Positions 39,382 to 47,788 of a stretch of DNA of 64,000 nucleotides are shown in pieces (positions within the stretch are counted from its first letter, which is position 1; each line of letters starts with the position of its first letter). This stretch comes from Prochlorococcus sp. MIT 1307. Lineage in GTDB: Bacteria > Cyanobacteriota > Cyanobacteriia > PCC-6307 > Cyanobiaceae. The position numbers were made by a program, and so were the translations under genes. The DNA is taken from positions 62,001-126,000 of the forward strand of contig NZ_CP139301.1 of the NCBI RefSeq assembly GCF_034092395.1. The letters are read 5' to 3'. A model generated the notes under the pieces. It was not told the DNA's origin, searched no databases, and was given only the letters and a program-made list of their open reading frames with translations.

Positions 39382-39543
39382 ATGCTGGATGGTTTACTCA
39401 ACAGCGAAAGAGCCAAGGTCCTCGCTGTGATTGCAATAGTTGCAGTAGGAACTGGTGTCACAGCCAAAAACGTCATAAGTTATCCAATTGAGTGCATGAC
39501 AGAACAGCAAGCCCATGTGTATGAGCCAGTAAAACGAGCATGA
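39382..39543 (+). CDS. Small membrane protein (53 aa)
   Basis: MLDGLLNSERAKVLAVIAIV followed by TAKNVISYPIECM. One helix near the start. A chain of four small genes runs to 39652, resembling the small-gene run inside the tRNA-Pro element. Confidence 0.45.
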   Translation: MLDGLLNSERAKVLAVIAIVAVGTGVTAKNVISYPIECMTEQQAHVYEPVKRA

Positions 39544-39562
39544 AAAAGCACGAGTCACTCAA

Positions 39563-39652
39563 ATGAGTACATCCTGGATTATTGGAATTTCAGTTGTAGA
39601 TACTTTTGTGTTAATTGGAATAGCGGCTTACTTGATTAAGCGAAAGTTATAG
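39563..39652 (+). CDS. Single-helix peptide (29 aa)
   Basis: MSTSWIIGISVVDTFVLIGI then AAYLIKRKL. Very short; plausible because of the helix and its basic end, in a run of similar tiny genes. Confidence 0.35.
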   Translation: MSTSWIIGISVVDTFVLIGIAAYLIKRKL

Positions 39653-39856
39653 CAGTGGTTTTAGCTGTCTTCCTAAGAAGGGGGGGAGGGGTAAGAGACT
39701 TTTGAGATTGTGATCAGCGTCCAGGGAACCTGTAGCGATAGCTCACCACCCTCGTCAATAATTCCTAGTGTGCTACACCCCGCAAGATTTTAAGTCTCAG
39801 CTTATGATTAGCAGTCATATTGAGCCTTCTAAAAGTATTCCTAGATCTATGAATTG

Positions 39857-40305
39857 ATGACAATTAGAAGTCATGGAAAACGTGAGAGTAGAGGTCGTCC
39901 TCCTATCGATCAAGTACCACTACCACCCCATGTTCAAAGGGCCTTAACTCTCAGGAGTGGTGGTGCGTCTTAGAAAGATGCAGCGGCTGCAGTGGATATG
40001 GACATCGCACCTTAAGGAGATACGTCAGGTCTCATCCGGATAGTTTGCAATTACTCGAAGAGCAAACCAAAGATCACATCGATCAAAGTCACTCTGTATT
40101 GATAGCGAGTGCCCCTGCAGTAGCAGAACGGCTACTGCAAATAGCGTTAGACCCTAATACCAAAAACTATGCTGCGGTAACTGCTTGCCAGGCAGTCTTT
40201 GTCATCATCGATAAGGGTGTCACTGACAGGGAAAATGCTGAGCAACTAAAGGCAATTAGAGAGTCCTTGAATGCTTTAGAAGGCGGCAGGGTTATTAATT
40301 TTTGA
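39857..40305 (+). pseudogene. HTH protein, small-terminase-like, broken
   Basis: Reads MTIRSHGKRESRGRPPIDQV, then RSGGAS-stop-KDAAAAVDMDIA, then after a one-base shift LRRYVRSHPDSLQLLEEQTK and on to LNALEGGRVINF. The helix-turn-helix (KDAAAAVDMDIATLRRYV) plus a helical C-terminus matches small terminase or regulatory proteins of elements. One in-frame stop and one frameshift inactivate it. Its 3' end is the source of the scar repeats. Confidence 0.65.
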
Positions 40306-40447
40306 ACTCTGAATAAATAAAATCATAATCCTCTTCTTCTTATTTAAGACCAAGAAAATGAAAACAGTAAACCTAAGTGTCTAGACAAATTTTCTGATCC
40401 CAAAAGAGAGCTTAAGTCAGGAAACTGTGACTTAATACCAAATATAA

Positions 40448-40464
40448 TGATAATCGTTATCATA
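40448..40464 (+). promoter_or_regulatory. Fur/Zur-type box before the porin
   Basis: ATGATAATCGTTATCAT: perfect seven-base arms around TCG, 44 bases before the ATG. It has the TGATAAT/ATTATCA character of the boxes in the zinc island, so the porin is probably metal-repressed. Fur or Zur cannot be told apart by eye. Confidence 0.75.
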
Positions 40465-40507
40465 TTCAAGCTTGTTTTTGAATGAGCATTTACTGTGAGG
40501 AATCTCA

Positions 40508-41959
40508 ATGAAACTTTTCCAGCAACTGCTGGTGGCACCTGCTGCATTGGGGCTAATGGCTCCTGTAGCAGCAACCGCTGCAGAGCTCAATGTCAATGGA
40601 GTCTCTGAATACTCCAACCCAGGTCAAGTAGAGAGCATCTCTAACTTTTCTGACGTACATCCAAGCGATTGGGCCTTCCAGGCTTTAAACAATCTTCGCC
40701 AGCGTCATGGTTGTGCAGCTGCAAATCCAAACAGCAGCATGACTCGTTATGAAGCAGCTGCCCTTCTGAACAAGTGCCTTGGCAATGTTGCTCAGGTAAA
40801 CGAAGAGGAGCAGTCACTAATTGACGAGTTCGGTGCTGAGCTTGCTGTCATCAAAGGTCGCCTGACCCTAGATGGTATTGAGGCTGGTGTTGGGCATGGT
40901 CATGGAGGCGTTGGGTTCTCACCAACCACTCAGATTCATGCAAAGAGTATCTTCTTACTTGGGGGAGTTGATTCTGGAGTCGGTGGAACTGACGAGGCAG
41001 TCACTTTCACCTATCACAATATTATCGAAGCTGAAACTAGTTTTAATGGGAATGACTTGTTGCTAACCGAGATAGAAGCTTGTAATTCTGGTGACACTCC
41101 TTTTACCGGAGCGGCTGCCCTTGAATCTGCCTGTGATGATGGTGATACTTTGACTCTTGCGAGATCGTTTTACCAGTTCCCTGTTAGCGACGATTTCACT
41201 GCAACCATTGGTGCCAAAGTTCGCCAAGACCAAATGTTGGGTGTATGGCCTAGTGAATATCCAAGTGACTCTGTCTTAGACGTATTAACTTATGCCGGAG
41301 CCAATGACGCTTACAACTTGGCAGTGGGTGCTGGTGCAGGTGTTACTTACGCAAAAGACAAGTTCAGCACGTCGATTCTATTCGTTTCAGAAGACGCATC
41401 CAATGCTTCCTCTCAAGAAGCTACACCTGGAGGAGTTTTAACCGCCCAGGGTAAGGACACCGTCACAACTCAGCTTGCTTGGGTCGACGATAACTTCACT
41501 CTTGCAGCGGTCTACACCGTTGATGACAACGGAAACTGGAATGACAGTATTGATGCTGGCGATTACTCTGCTTATGGAATCAGTGGCGTCTACAACCTAG
41601 ACAACGGTTCTGAATGGATTCCAGCATCCATAAGTGCTGGTTACGGTTGGAAGGATGTAGACCAAGAAGATCCCACTGATAGCGCAGCAAATTCTAATGA
41701 AGACGGCAATACCTGGAGCCTGGGCCTTATTTGGAATGATGCCTTTGTAGAGGGCAACAACCTTGGCTTTGGTTTAGGCTCTGCCGAAACACATAGAGAT
41801 GACACTGGTTATGATGACCCATTGGCCTGGGAAGTCTTCTACCAGATGTCTGTAAGTGACAACATCACAGTTACACCAGCACTGTTTGTTGTTCAAAGGG
41901 ATGGCGCACAGAATGATGACTATACAGGAGGTGTAATTAAGACAACCTTCTCCTTCTAG
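40508..41959 (+). CDS. SLH-domain porin
   Basis: 483 residues with signal peptide (VAPAALGLMAPVAATAA), an SLH domain near 50-95 (FSDVHPSDWAFQALNNLRQR, NSSMTRYEAAALLNKCL), a short coiled-coil, then a beta barrel ending VIKTTFSF with terminal Phe. Typical of cyanobacterial Som-type porins anchored to peptidoglycan-linked polymers. With the metal box upstream it may admit metal complexes. A C-terminal remnant lies at 46211-46402. Terminator follows. Confidence 0.93.
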   Translation: MKLFQQLLVAPAALGLMAPVAATAAELNVNGVSEYSNPGQVESISNFSDVHPSDWAFQALNNLRQRHGCAAANPNSSMTRYEAAALLNKCLGNVAQVNEEEQSLIDEFGAELAVIKGRLTLDGIEAGVGHGHGGVGFSPTTQIHAKSIFLLGGVDSGVGGTDEAVTFTYHNIIEAETSFNGNDLLLTEIEACNSGDTPFTGAAALESACDDGDTLTLARSFYQFPVSDDFTATIGAKVRQDQMLGVWPSEYPSDSVLDVLTYAGANDAYNLAVGAGAGVTYAKDKFSTSILFVSEDASNASSQEATPGGVLTAQGKDTVTTQLAWVDDNFTLAAVYTVDDNGNWNDSIDAGDYSAYGISGVYNLDNGSEWIPASISAGYGWKDVDQEDPTDSAANSNEDGNTWSLGLIWNDAFVEGNNLGFGLGSAETHRDDTGYDDPLAWEVFYQMSVSDNITVTPALFVVQRDGAQNDDYTGGVIKTTFSF

Positions 41960-41992
41960 TCAACAGAAATCTTGATCAACTCACGCATCGCT

Positions 41993-42021
41993 ACTCCCAC
42001 CTCTAATGGTGGGAGTTTTTT
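41993..42021 (+). terminator. Terminator of the porin gene
   Basis: ACTCCCACC pairs with GGTGGGAGT around TCTAAT, followed by six T. Confidence 0.92.
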
Positions 42022-42107
42022 ATATCTACAAATAACATTTAAACAGTTATATAAGTATCGTTTTCTGCTTGTTTTCTGAGAGATTCTGCAAGTGCGTTCT
42101 TTTAAGA

Positions 42108-42210
42108 AGACGTGAGATCTCTATATCGAATACCGCGTTCCATCAATGTTGGAAGACTCAATGCAACGGGCGATACGATTTAGAGATCTCACTGATAAAA
42201 AGAAGAAATG
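42108..42210. repeat. Two integrase 3' ends joined tail to tail
   Basis: Left half on minus matches the end of the 25479 integrase (GIRYRDLTS); right half on plus reads MLEDSMQRAIRFRDLTDKKK to a TGA at 42208-42210, another integrase end. Together they form an inverted repeat GTGAGATCTCT...AGAGATCTCAC. A recombination scar, not a gene. Confidence 0.7.
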
Positions 42211-42579
42211 AGCAAGGAGATCACAGCTGAATATGCCAAGAAAGCTCAAGGAGAAGCTGAATGGGCCTATGAGAAGGCAAAGGAAAAGTTCTACTACTCA
42301 ATGTTGGAAGTTGTTTTCCTAAGAATTAAAAGTCATCTCAGCGAGCAAGGCCTAAAGAAAGTCATGGAGATAGATGAGAGAAGGAATAACAACGAAAACT
42401 TGGGGGTGGAATTTAGTCAAAAAACTTGGGTGGCTTTAGCAGAGTCTTGGGCAAGTGCAGAAGGTCTAGCGATGACCAAAATTGCTGATCTATATGGGCT
42501 TGAGATAGCTGACTTGGATATGTCTAAGATCTCTCCTCCTAAAGAGGAAGATTGTGAGGATGATTGCTCTTGTTGCTAG
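42208..42579 (+). CDS. Hypothetical helical protein (123 aa)
   Basis: MSKEITAEYAKKAQGEAEWA, mostly alpha-helical, with an acidic Cys-rich end (EEDCEDDCSCC) that could bind metal. ATG overlaps the TGA of the integrase remnant. No family recognised. Confidence 0.6.
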   Translation: MSKEITAEYAKKAQGEAEWAYEKAKEKFYYSMLEVVFLRIKSHLSEQGLKKVMEIDERRNNNENLGVEFSQKTWVALAESWASAEGLAMTKIADLYGLEIADLDMSKISPPKEEDCEDDCSCC

Positions 42580-42634
42580 ATGATCAACTTACTCAAAGCA
42601 CGCTATAAGAGTTGGAGACCTAAAAAGCAAATAC

Positions 42635-42901
42635 ATGGGAGATTCAGTCCACAAAGCCTGTTCATTTATTACGGCTTTAGCTTTAAGCGTGATCGCTGTA
42701 CAACTAATCCCCTTTAGCCGAGACAAAGAACTATCAAATTACTGTAGAGAATATCTTGCTCTTCTTAAAATCCGACCAGATGAAGAAATTGCTCAAAAAA
42801 TAATAGATAAAAGAAGGTTCATTGCAAGCAAAACAGAGCTAAGTGTTGATATCCTGCAAATTAATAACTATTGTAATTCTTTCTACTTAAACCAAAAGTA
42901 G
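42635..42901 (+). CDS. Small exported or anchored protein with LALxVIAVQLIP motif, copy 2
   Basis: 88 residues, MGDSVHKACSFITALALSVI and on; relative of 7333-7611. A short frame (ATG 42580, MINLLKARYKSWRPKKQ) overlaps its start as in the first copy, so the module was duplicated as a pair. Confidence 0.6.
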   Translation: MGDSVHKACSFITALALSVIAVQLIPFSRDKELSNYCREYLALLKIRPDEEIAQKIIDKRRFIASKTELSVDILQINNYCNSFYLNQK

Positions 42902-42912
42902 ATGTATCTAAT

Positions 42913-43275
42913 TCAGTAGCACTCAAGAGGCTTATATTTATTTTCTAAAAGGATTTGCTCTTTAGGGAAATAGCCGTTCGACCTCGATAAACCATAACTT
43001 GACGATGCAAATGCAATCTCACTGCTTTTGCTAAAGCTAAACGCTCTGTACCTCTTCCTTTTCGAATGAAATCTTCAATCTCATCACGATGACTCACATG
43101 CACAATGGTTTGTTCGATAATTGGCCCATTGTCTAATTCTTCTGTTACAGAATGAGCAGTTGCACCTATTAACTTTCCTCCTCTTTGCCATGCTTTTTGA
43201 TAGGGCGTGTGAGCTTTTAAAAGCCGGTAAGAATGAATGATGAATATTAATAATAGGAATCCTTCTTTCTCGCAT
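42913..43275 (-). pseudogene. purU: purU fragment (formyltetrahydrofolate deformylase)
   Basis: Minus frame starts RRIPIINIHHSFLPAFK, the catalytic region of PurU; a frameshift near 43210 moves the rest (GGKLIGATAHSVTEELDNGP, VSHRDEIEDFIRKGR) to another frame, ending LLENKYKPLECY. The N-terminal half is absent. Non-functional remnant. Confidence 0.85.
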
Positions 43276-43334
43276 TTTATTGAGGTGCGAGTTAAATGTC
43301 TGTACGTATGGGTTTCCTCGACCTTTTAGTTGTA

Positions 43335-43382
43335 CTAACCGAAGTTGGTGATATTTACCGTATAAATTTCTTCGGTTTACAT
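43335..43382 (+). promoter_or_regulatory. CCGAA leader element, copy 2
   Basis: AACCGAAGTTGGTGATATTT, ACCGTAT, CTTCGGTTTAC; same order as copies 1 and 3, then TCAAAGTAGTCGTGTA before the ATG. Confidence 0.6.
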
Positions 43383-43436
43383 CCTATTCGTTCTTATCTG
43401 TCGGGTTCAAAGTAGTCGTGTACTCGCAAGAAAATT

Positions 43437-43730
43437 ATGTACACCTTATTATTCGACACTCTTGTTGCTGACTCCTTCTTCTCCCCTATGAGAACTATTT
43501 ATGTGGTCTCTGATAGCCAGCTAGAAGAGATCAAGCACAAACAACGTCAAGAAGAACTCGACAATCTTGAAGCTTCCCGCAAGAGATTGGAGGAGAACTA
43601 TCAATCACGGATCAAAATCCTTGATGAACGTCAGCATGAGCTTCAAGAAGAACTCAAGGCGCTAGCACCAGCAGAAAAAAAAACTGAACTTTTTGCTGAA
43701 GGAACTGAAAAGTGCGCTGTCAAGGCTTAA
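43437..43730 (+). CDS. 97-residue coiled-coil protein, copy 2
   Basis: MYTLLFDTLVADSFFSPMRT, VYVVSDSQLEEIK-like segment and a long charged helix ending EKCAVKA. Differences from copies 1 and 3 are scattered conservative changes, so all three probably work. It has the leader element, the 3'-UTR hairpin and the terminator in common. Confidence 0.75.
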   Translation: MYTLLFDTLVADSFFSPMRTIYVVSDSQLEEIKHKQRQEELDNLEASRKRLEENYQSRIKILDERQHELQEELKALAPAEKKTELFAEGTEKCAVKA

Positions 43731-43746
43731 TCCTCTCAACTGGCTG

Positions 43747-43762
43747 AGTGATGGGGATCACT
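43747..43762 (+). promoter_or_regulatory. 3'-UTR hairpin AGTGATGGGGATCACT, copy 2
   Basis: As at 28716-28731, 17 bases after the stop. Confidence 0.65.
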
Positions 43763-43773
43763 AAGGACGTGTT

Positions 43774-43800
43774 TAGGGGCCGTAACTGGCCCCTTTTACT
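43774..43800 (+). terminator. Terminator of the 97-residue gene, copy 2
   Basis: GGGGCC/GGCCCC hairpin followed by TTTT; same as 28677-28706. Confidence 0.85.
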
Positions 43801-43850
43801 TGTCCAGCTTTTGACCAAAGTTCTTTTGCTCATAGAGATTTGAACAGCAA

Positions 43851-44052
43851 TAAAAAAGCCTCCTATGCAGAAAAGAGGCTCTCTTATGCAGACCGTTTGA
43901 TCCCCATCACCCGGCCGTTGTGCGGACAATAAAGCGTGTCAAGAGATTTGTCATGAGTAGTAAGCACTAGATGTGGGGTTGCGCACCCGTGGCAGAATAT
44001 GTATCCCCATCACCCAGGCCCTGTGCGTATCGCAAGGGTCTTTTTTTTGCCT
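43851..44052 (+). ncRNA. Candidate multicopy RNA unit, copy N2
   Basis: TTGATCCCCATCACCCGGCC at 43897, a variable ~85-base centre, then ATCCCCATCACCCAGGCC at 44003 and a strong terminator (GGCCCTGTGCG...CGCAAGGGTC plus eight T). At the left edge a GCCTC/GAGGC hairpin faces the other way. Same architecture as N1. It lies directly before the nuclease gene. Confidence 0.55.
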
Positions 44053-44066
44053 CAACAGCATTAGTA

Positions 44067-44489
44067 ATGATTAAAAGCTGTTTTGGTTGCATTTGGAATT
44101 TGCTCAAGCTCGGTCTTACTGCCTTACTGGCTTTTACTGTATTTGTATATTTTTCAAATAAGGAAGAGCAGGTCACAATCAAGAGCTGCTACGACGGTGA
44201 CACATGCACAACGGCTAGAGGAGAAAAAATTAGATTGGCTTGTATCGACACACCAGAACTTCGAGGGAATCGAGCTAATCGAATGCCAGCCAAAGCAGCA
44301 CGGGACTATCTCAATGGTTTAGTTGCAGGAGAGAAAGTCTCCATCCGTCGGATTACTAAAGACCGTTATGGCAGAACGGTTGCTGAACTCTCCAAGGGGC
44401 GAATCAATATTCAAAAGCGATTGGTATCTAAAGGCTATGCGCAAATATATCAGCGATATGCAAATCAATGTCGCTGGTCAAAATTATGA
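44067..44489 (+). CDS. Thermonuclease-type (SNase) protein, membrane-anchored
   Basis: 140 residues from Met at 44067. N-terminal helix LLKLGLTALLAFTVFVYF, then SNase motifs: SCYDGDTCTT, IRLACIDTPELRG, YGRTVAELSKG. The Asp, Arg and Glu positions of the catalytic core are mostly recognisable. Short for the family but complete in core strands. A decayed relative is at 48536-48769. Stop overlaps the rhomboid start. Confidence 0.85.
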   Translation: MIKSCFGCIWNLLKLGLTALLAFTVFVYFSNKEEQVTIKSCYDGDTCTTARGEKIRLACIDTPELRGNRANRMPAKAARDYLNGLVAGEKVSIRRITKDRYGRTVAELSKGRINIQKRLVSKGYAQIYQRYANQCRWSKL

Positions 44490-45061
44490 GCAGGACATCC
44501 AAATCAGTCCGATTTTTCGTTCCTTTGGCTTTGATTGGAATCGCCTGTTTACAAGAGCTCATCGACCAAATCTGGTTTGGTGGAAATTGGAACTTTCTCA
44601 TGGGAGGAGGTGCTCCATGGTGGGGACTCTTTACCGCTCCTTTTAGCCATAGTGGATTTGGACATTTGCTTTCAAATACTCTCCTGTTCCTCCCTTTGAG
44701 TTGGCTAGTTCTTTCCAAAGGACTCCGTGATTACATCTCAATCTGGGTCTGTGTTTTATTTGTCGAAATTTTCCAAGCATTCTTTTGGGCTATTCCAGCT
44801 CATGGGATGTCTGCAATAGTTTTTGGTTTACTTGGATATTTGTTGATAATTGGTTTTCTAGAAAAACGTTTTCTAGCGATTGTCCTCACCATTATCTGTT
44901 TTGGGATGTATGGCTATTTTCTTCCATCGTTACTCCCATGGAATGTCCCCCAAGGAATTAGCTGGATAGGTCATTTCAGTGGTTTTCTAGGTGGTTTATT
45001 AGGAGCACTTGCTATTTATAGAGAACCGAATAAGGGTAGGGGTAAAATATGGTTGGAGTAA
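44486..45061 (+). CDS. Rhomboid-family intramembrane serine protease
   Basis: 191 residues from the ATG overlapping the nuclease stop (ATGA). Six helices. The serine site is AHGMSAIVFGLLGY and the His is in WIGHFSGFLGGLLGA, with FSHSGFGHLLSNTLLFLPLS in loop 1/helix 2. The Ser-His dyad is present though the usual GxSG is GMSA. Cleaves transmembrane substrates; substrate unknown. Confidence 0.88.
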   Translation: MSRTSKSVRFFVPLALIGIACLQELIDQIWFGGNWNFLMGGGAPWWGLFTAPFSHSGFGHLLSNTLLFLPLSWLVLSKGLRDYISIWVCVLFVEIFQAFFWAIPAHGMSAIVFGLLGYLLIIGFLEKRFLAIVLTIICFGMYGYFLPSLLPWNVPQGISWIGHFSGFLGGLLGALAIYREPNKGRGKIWLE

Positions 45062-45135
45062 AGATTCTCTGATATACAAGATCCATGGTCGAAAGAAGAA
45101 TTATCTCTCAAGAAATCAAGAAGGTCCATTAGAAA

Positions 45136-45360
45136 ATGATTGATGCTTACACACTTGAGCAATGCAAAAAAGATGAAAAGGTTCTTCAAATTAAAATTAC
45201 CAATATTCAGCATGCCATTAAACAATCAGAAGCAATGATTGTTGAGTCAAAGATGGATGATGCCGCGTTGGCCTTTTTGAGACGTAAGATTGCCGATTCC
45301 TTACAAGACCTTGAGGTTCTTTATTTAGTAAAGCAGGAGCAAAAAGAATTTGGGAAATAG
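45136..45360 (+). CDS. Small coiled-coil protein (74 aa)
   Basis: MIDAYTLEQCKKDEKVLQIK and on; all-helical with heptad-like spacing. Unknown. Confidence 0.5.
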   Translation: MIDAYTLEQCKKDEKVLQIKITNIQHAIKQSEAMIVESKMDDAALAFLRRKIADSLQDLEVLYLVKQEQKEFGK

Positions 45361-45416
45361 TAGGATCCTAAAATTGCGGCTAAATATGAATCAGAATTAC
45401 ATGCTCTATCTAAGGT

Positions 45417-45530
45417 TTAAACTACTCCTAATTTCATGCCTCTTTTTACCTTTGCAAGGATCTTGTCATCAAGATCATTATCTGTTTGAAGGACAAGCCA
45501 CTCAATGGCACTGATGATGAAAACCTTCAT
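45417..45530 (-). CDS. Small protein (37 aa), uncertain
   Basis: MKVFIISAIEWLVLQTDNDL then DDKILAKVKRGMKLGVV. Start chosen at the internal Met; a longer version would add a hydrophobic segment. Resembles a short C-terminal fragment of a phage-type protein. Weak. Confidence 0.3.
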   Translation of the reverse strand: MKVFIISAIEWLVLQTDNDLDDKILAKVKRGMKLGVV

Positions 45531-45715
45531 TTGCTTTTTAAAAAACTTTTTAAGCATTAAAAAGAGTATCGGCTTAAGCAATAAAAAAAGGAAGCTAACC
45601 ATGATGAAACTTTCAATAAGTCAAGGCTAGGTAATCCCCAAATTTCACGCACCGGATTAAAAATGCTTTTAATATTGGTGGAGAGAACAAACCCTGCGCT
45701 ATCAATCAATTCATT

Positions 45716-46057
45716 ATGGACAAAAAAGGAGCTAAGGGGTATTGGCTTTCAACCTCAACAGTTGTCAACCAAGAGTTGTTTTCTGAATATGTAGAAGCCG
45801 TAGGCCCTTGGCTTAAGTCTGTGGGTGGAGAAGTTTTTGCAAAAGATACAGAGCCACAAGGAAAAGAGCTCACTGAACTTGCAAACTTGGCCGTTATTTG
45901 CGAGTTTCCTTCTATGCGAGCAGCTGTAGATGCTTATGAGTCAACTGAGTATCAACAATTATCGAAGATTCGAAAGGCTGCAACGAAAAATGCAACTTTC
46001 ACGATTATGGAAGGAATGGATGAAGCGACCAAATTAAGAAGAGCGATGGGTAAATAA
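45716..46057 (+). CDS. DUF1330 family protein, copy 2
   Basis: 113 residues, MDKKGAKGYWLSTSTVVNQE and on, very close to 3527-3868 over its full length, including AKDTEPQGKE and MEGMDEATKLRRAMGK. A terminase-like scar follows 11 bases after its stop. Confidence 0.85.
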   Translation: MDKKGAKGYWLSTSTVVNQELFSEYVEAVGPWLKSVGGEVFAKDTEPQGKELTELANLAVICEFPSMRAAVDAYESTEYQQLSKIRKAATKNATFTIMEGMDEATKLRRAMGK

Positions 46058-46067
46058 AGTTTGTTTG

Positions 46068-46110
46068 CTTAATGCACTTCAATGCGGCAGGCATGGCTAT
46101 TGATATTTGA
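46068..46110 (+). repeat. Scar: 3' end of terminase-like gene, copy 3
   Basis: CTTAATGCACTTCAATGCGG and on to ATTGATATTTGA; one base out of frame compared with LNALEGGRVIDI. Confidence 0.55.
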
Positions 46111-46210
46111 AGCTACAGCGCTAAATCAAAAACAAAAAGAAGCTCCCACCATTTTTGGCGAGAGCAATTATTACTATCTTCAATCTGATTCAAAGGGGCG
46201 TTACTTAAAA

Positions 46211-46402
46211 TCAGAATTTGAAGGTTGTTTTAACTAATGCACCAGTGATGTCATCGTTACGCTCGCCATCTCTTTGAATAACAAAGATTGCAGGAGTAAC
46301 TGTGATGTTGTCACTAGCAGACATCTGGTAGAAAACTTCCCAAGTCACTGGATCCTCATAGCCTGTATCGCTTCTGTGAGGCTCTGCTGTTCCAAATTGG
46401 TT
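46211..46402 (-). pseudogene. C-terminal remnant of an SLH porin
   Basis: From FGTAEPHRSDTGYEDPVTWE to ALVKTTFKF, matching the last ~62 residues of the porin at 40508. Everything upstream is missing; the frame continues into unrelated antisense sequence. Confidence 0.85.
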
Positions 46403-46433
46403 TTTTCTCCTAATCAATCTATTGAATACGGCC

Positions 46434-46628
46434 ATGACGATCCGAGTTTTAGAGCTAGCCAAAAAACTAAAAGTAGGTACGGATGAGTTGCTTGCTGATT
46501 GTGCACTCCTTGAAATTCCTGCAACTTCCCGCATTAGTTGCCTAACCAATGAGCACATAAAAAAACTAACTGATTATCACCAGAGCCAAAAATGTTTTAG
46601 AGGCCCAACGCCGATTGGATTTATGTGA
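46434..46628 (+). CDS. IF2 N-terminal-domain-like small protein
   Basis: 64 residues, MTIRVLELAKKLKVGTDELL then ADCALLEIPATSRIS... The first ~45 residues match the IF2_N fold that in InfB binds near the ribosome. Here it stands alone. Shortened copy at 27369-27503; a few tail codons persist near 52130-52155. Confidence 0.65.
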   Translation: MTIRVLELAKKLKVGTDELLADCALLEIPATSRISCLTNEHIKKLTDYHQSQKCFRGPTPIGFM

Positions 46629-46686
46629 TTGTGAGCCTGACAGGTCTCACTTTCATTAACTGGAAGGTGCTGAGGCCTAGACAATA
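46588..46686 (+). pseudogene. Broken copy of the 31-residue membrane peptide
   Basis: MF-stop-RPNADWIYVIVSLTGL and INWKVLRPRQ; the third codon is TAG. Intact version at 27526-27621. Confidence 0.6.
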
Positions 46687-46955
46687 AAAAAGGCCCTTGC
46701 GAAACGCGCAGGACCTAGGTGATGGGGAGCTTTTTTCTAAGAGAGATTTACCCCAAAATCAACCCCCCCCACCCACCCACCACCACAAGTAGTGGCTTTG
46801 TAAATGAGCTGTATAGGTCACACTATAAATAGCGTGTATCTACCGATGACAAATCCCTTGACAGTGATTATTGTCATAACAATGACCTGGTGATGGGGAT
46901 CAAACGGTCTTATGTAGCCTCTTTTGATAAAGGGGTCTTTTTTATTGGTAAAGGG
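46685..46955 (-). ncRNA. Candidate multicopy RNA unit, copy N3
   Basis: Same layout as N1: minus-strand terminator at the left edge, GGTGATGGGGAGC at 46719, GGTGATGGGGATC at 46889, plus-strand hairpin with T-run near 46950. The centre has a C-rich insertion not seen in N1. Confidence 0.5.
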
Positions 46956-46980
46956 GAACGGCTTTAACTATTCAGTTTTA

Positions 46981-47091
46981 ATGAGCACTAGATCCGGTTT
47001 GTTTGATCGAGAGCGACTCAAGAAAATTAGAGAAATGTGAGAAATTTCAGAAGCATTAGAAGACAACGAACCACAAGTTAATGACGTTTGA
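46981..47091 (+). pseudogene. Small broken gene
   Basis: MSTRSGLFDRERLKKIREM-stop-EISEALEDNEPQVNDV; one TGA inside an otherwise open frame. Confidence 0.4.
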
Positions 47092-47194
47092 GGAAGTCGA
47101 TCATTATTGCCATTGCCAAAAAGGTTTAGAACAATGGTCAGCTAAAAAATTTGCCAGAGTTTCAAGATGCATTAGATGTTGGAGTAATAATTAG
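47081..47194 (+). CDS. Small zinc-finger-like peptide (37 aa)
   Basis: MTFEEVDHYCHCQKGLEQWS then AKKFARVSRCIRCWSNN: a CxC and a CxxC could hold a metal. ATG overlaps the end of the broken gene. Low support beyond the Cys pattern. Confidence 0.4.
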   Translation: MTFEEVDHYCHCQKGLEQWSAKKFARVSRCIRCWSNN

Positions 47195-47394
47195 TGAGTA
47201 ATTGTTCACAAGCATCAAATATTGATGTGGCTATGAAATGTTTGATTGTCCTTGAGCTGAATAGCAAAAATACAAGACCTCAAAGTTAAAATGCATTTTC
47301 TTCTTTTTTGGCTCTGCATCATTCCAACTATTTACCTCATCGCAACTTGACAACTAAAGGTATTGGTTGATCTTTATAGAGAATCAATTTTCTA

Positions 47395-47751
47395 ATGAGA
47401 ACCACTACAATTGTTGGAGTAGCTGCTGCTGCTATTGGAGTTTTGACTGGTAGTCAACTCCCAAGCGGGGTTGTTTCTGCTCCAATTTCTATAACTACTT
47501 TCAAAATCAAAGTTCCATTTGATCAATGGGCTTCAGGCTTCGATAGCAAAGAAGCTGATCAGATGCATAAAGCCAATTCTATTAAGCCCCTATTTAGAGG
47601 TGTCAATATCGATGACCCAAGTCAGGTTGTTGTAATTCACCAGTCGAGACCAGGTTCCGTTGAAAAGATCCTTTCAGAAAATAAAAAAATGATGGAAGCA
47701 GGTGGCCATATTATGAGAACCACTCAAACAACGAATTGGGTATTCCAGTAG
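47395..47751 (+). CDS. DUF3764-like exported protein
   Basis: 118 residues. A signal-like start (TTIVGVAAAAIGVLTG) is followed by KIKVPFDQWASGFDSKEADQ, KPLFRGVNIDDPSQVVVIHQ and on. The FDxWxxxFD and LFRGVxxDDPxxVVVIHQ patterns recall DUF3764, frequent in marine picocyanobacteria. Function unknown. Confidence 0.65.
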   Translation: MRTTTIVGVAAAAIGVLTGSQLPSGVVSAPISITTFKIKVPFDQWASGFDSKEADQMHKANSIKPLFRGVNIDDPSQVVVIHQSRPGSVEKILSENKKMMEAGGHIMRTTQTTNWVFQ

Positions 47752-47788
47752 AGGTCTTTTGTTTTGATGAACAATTGAGGCATGATCA

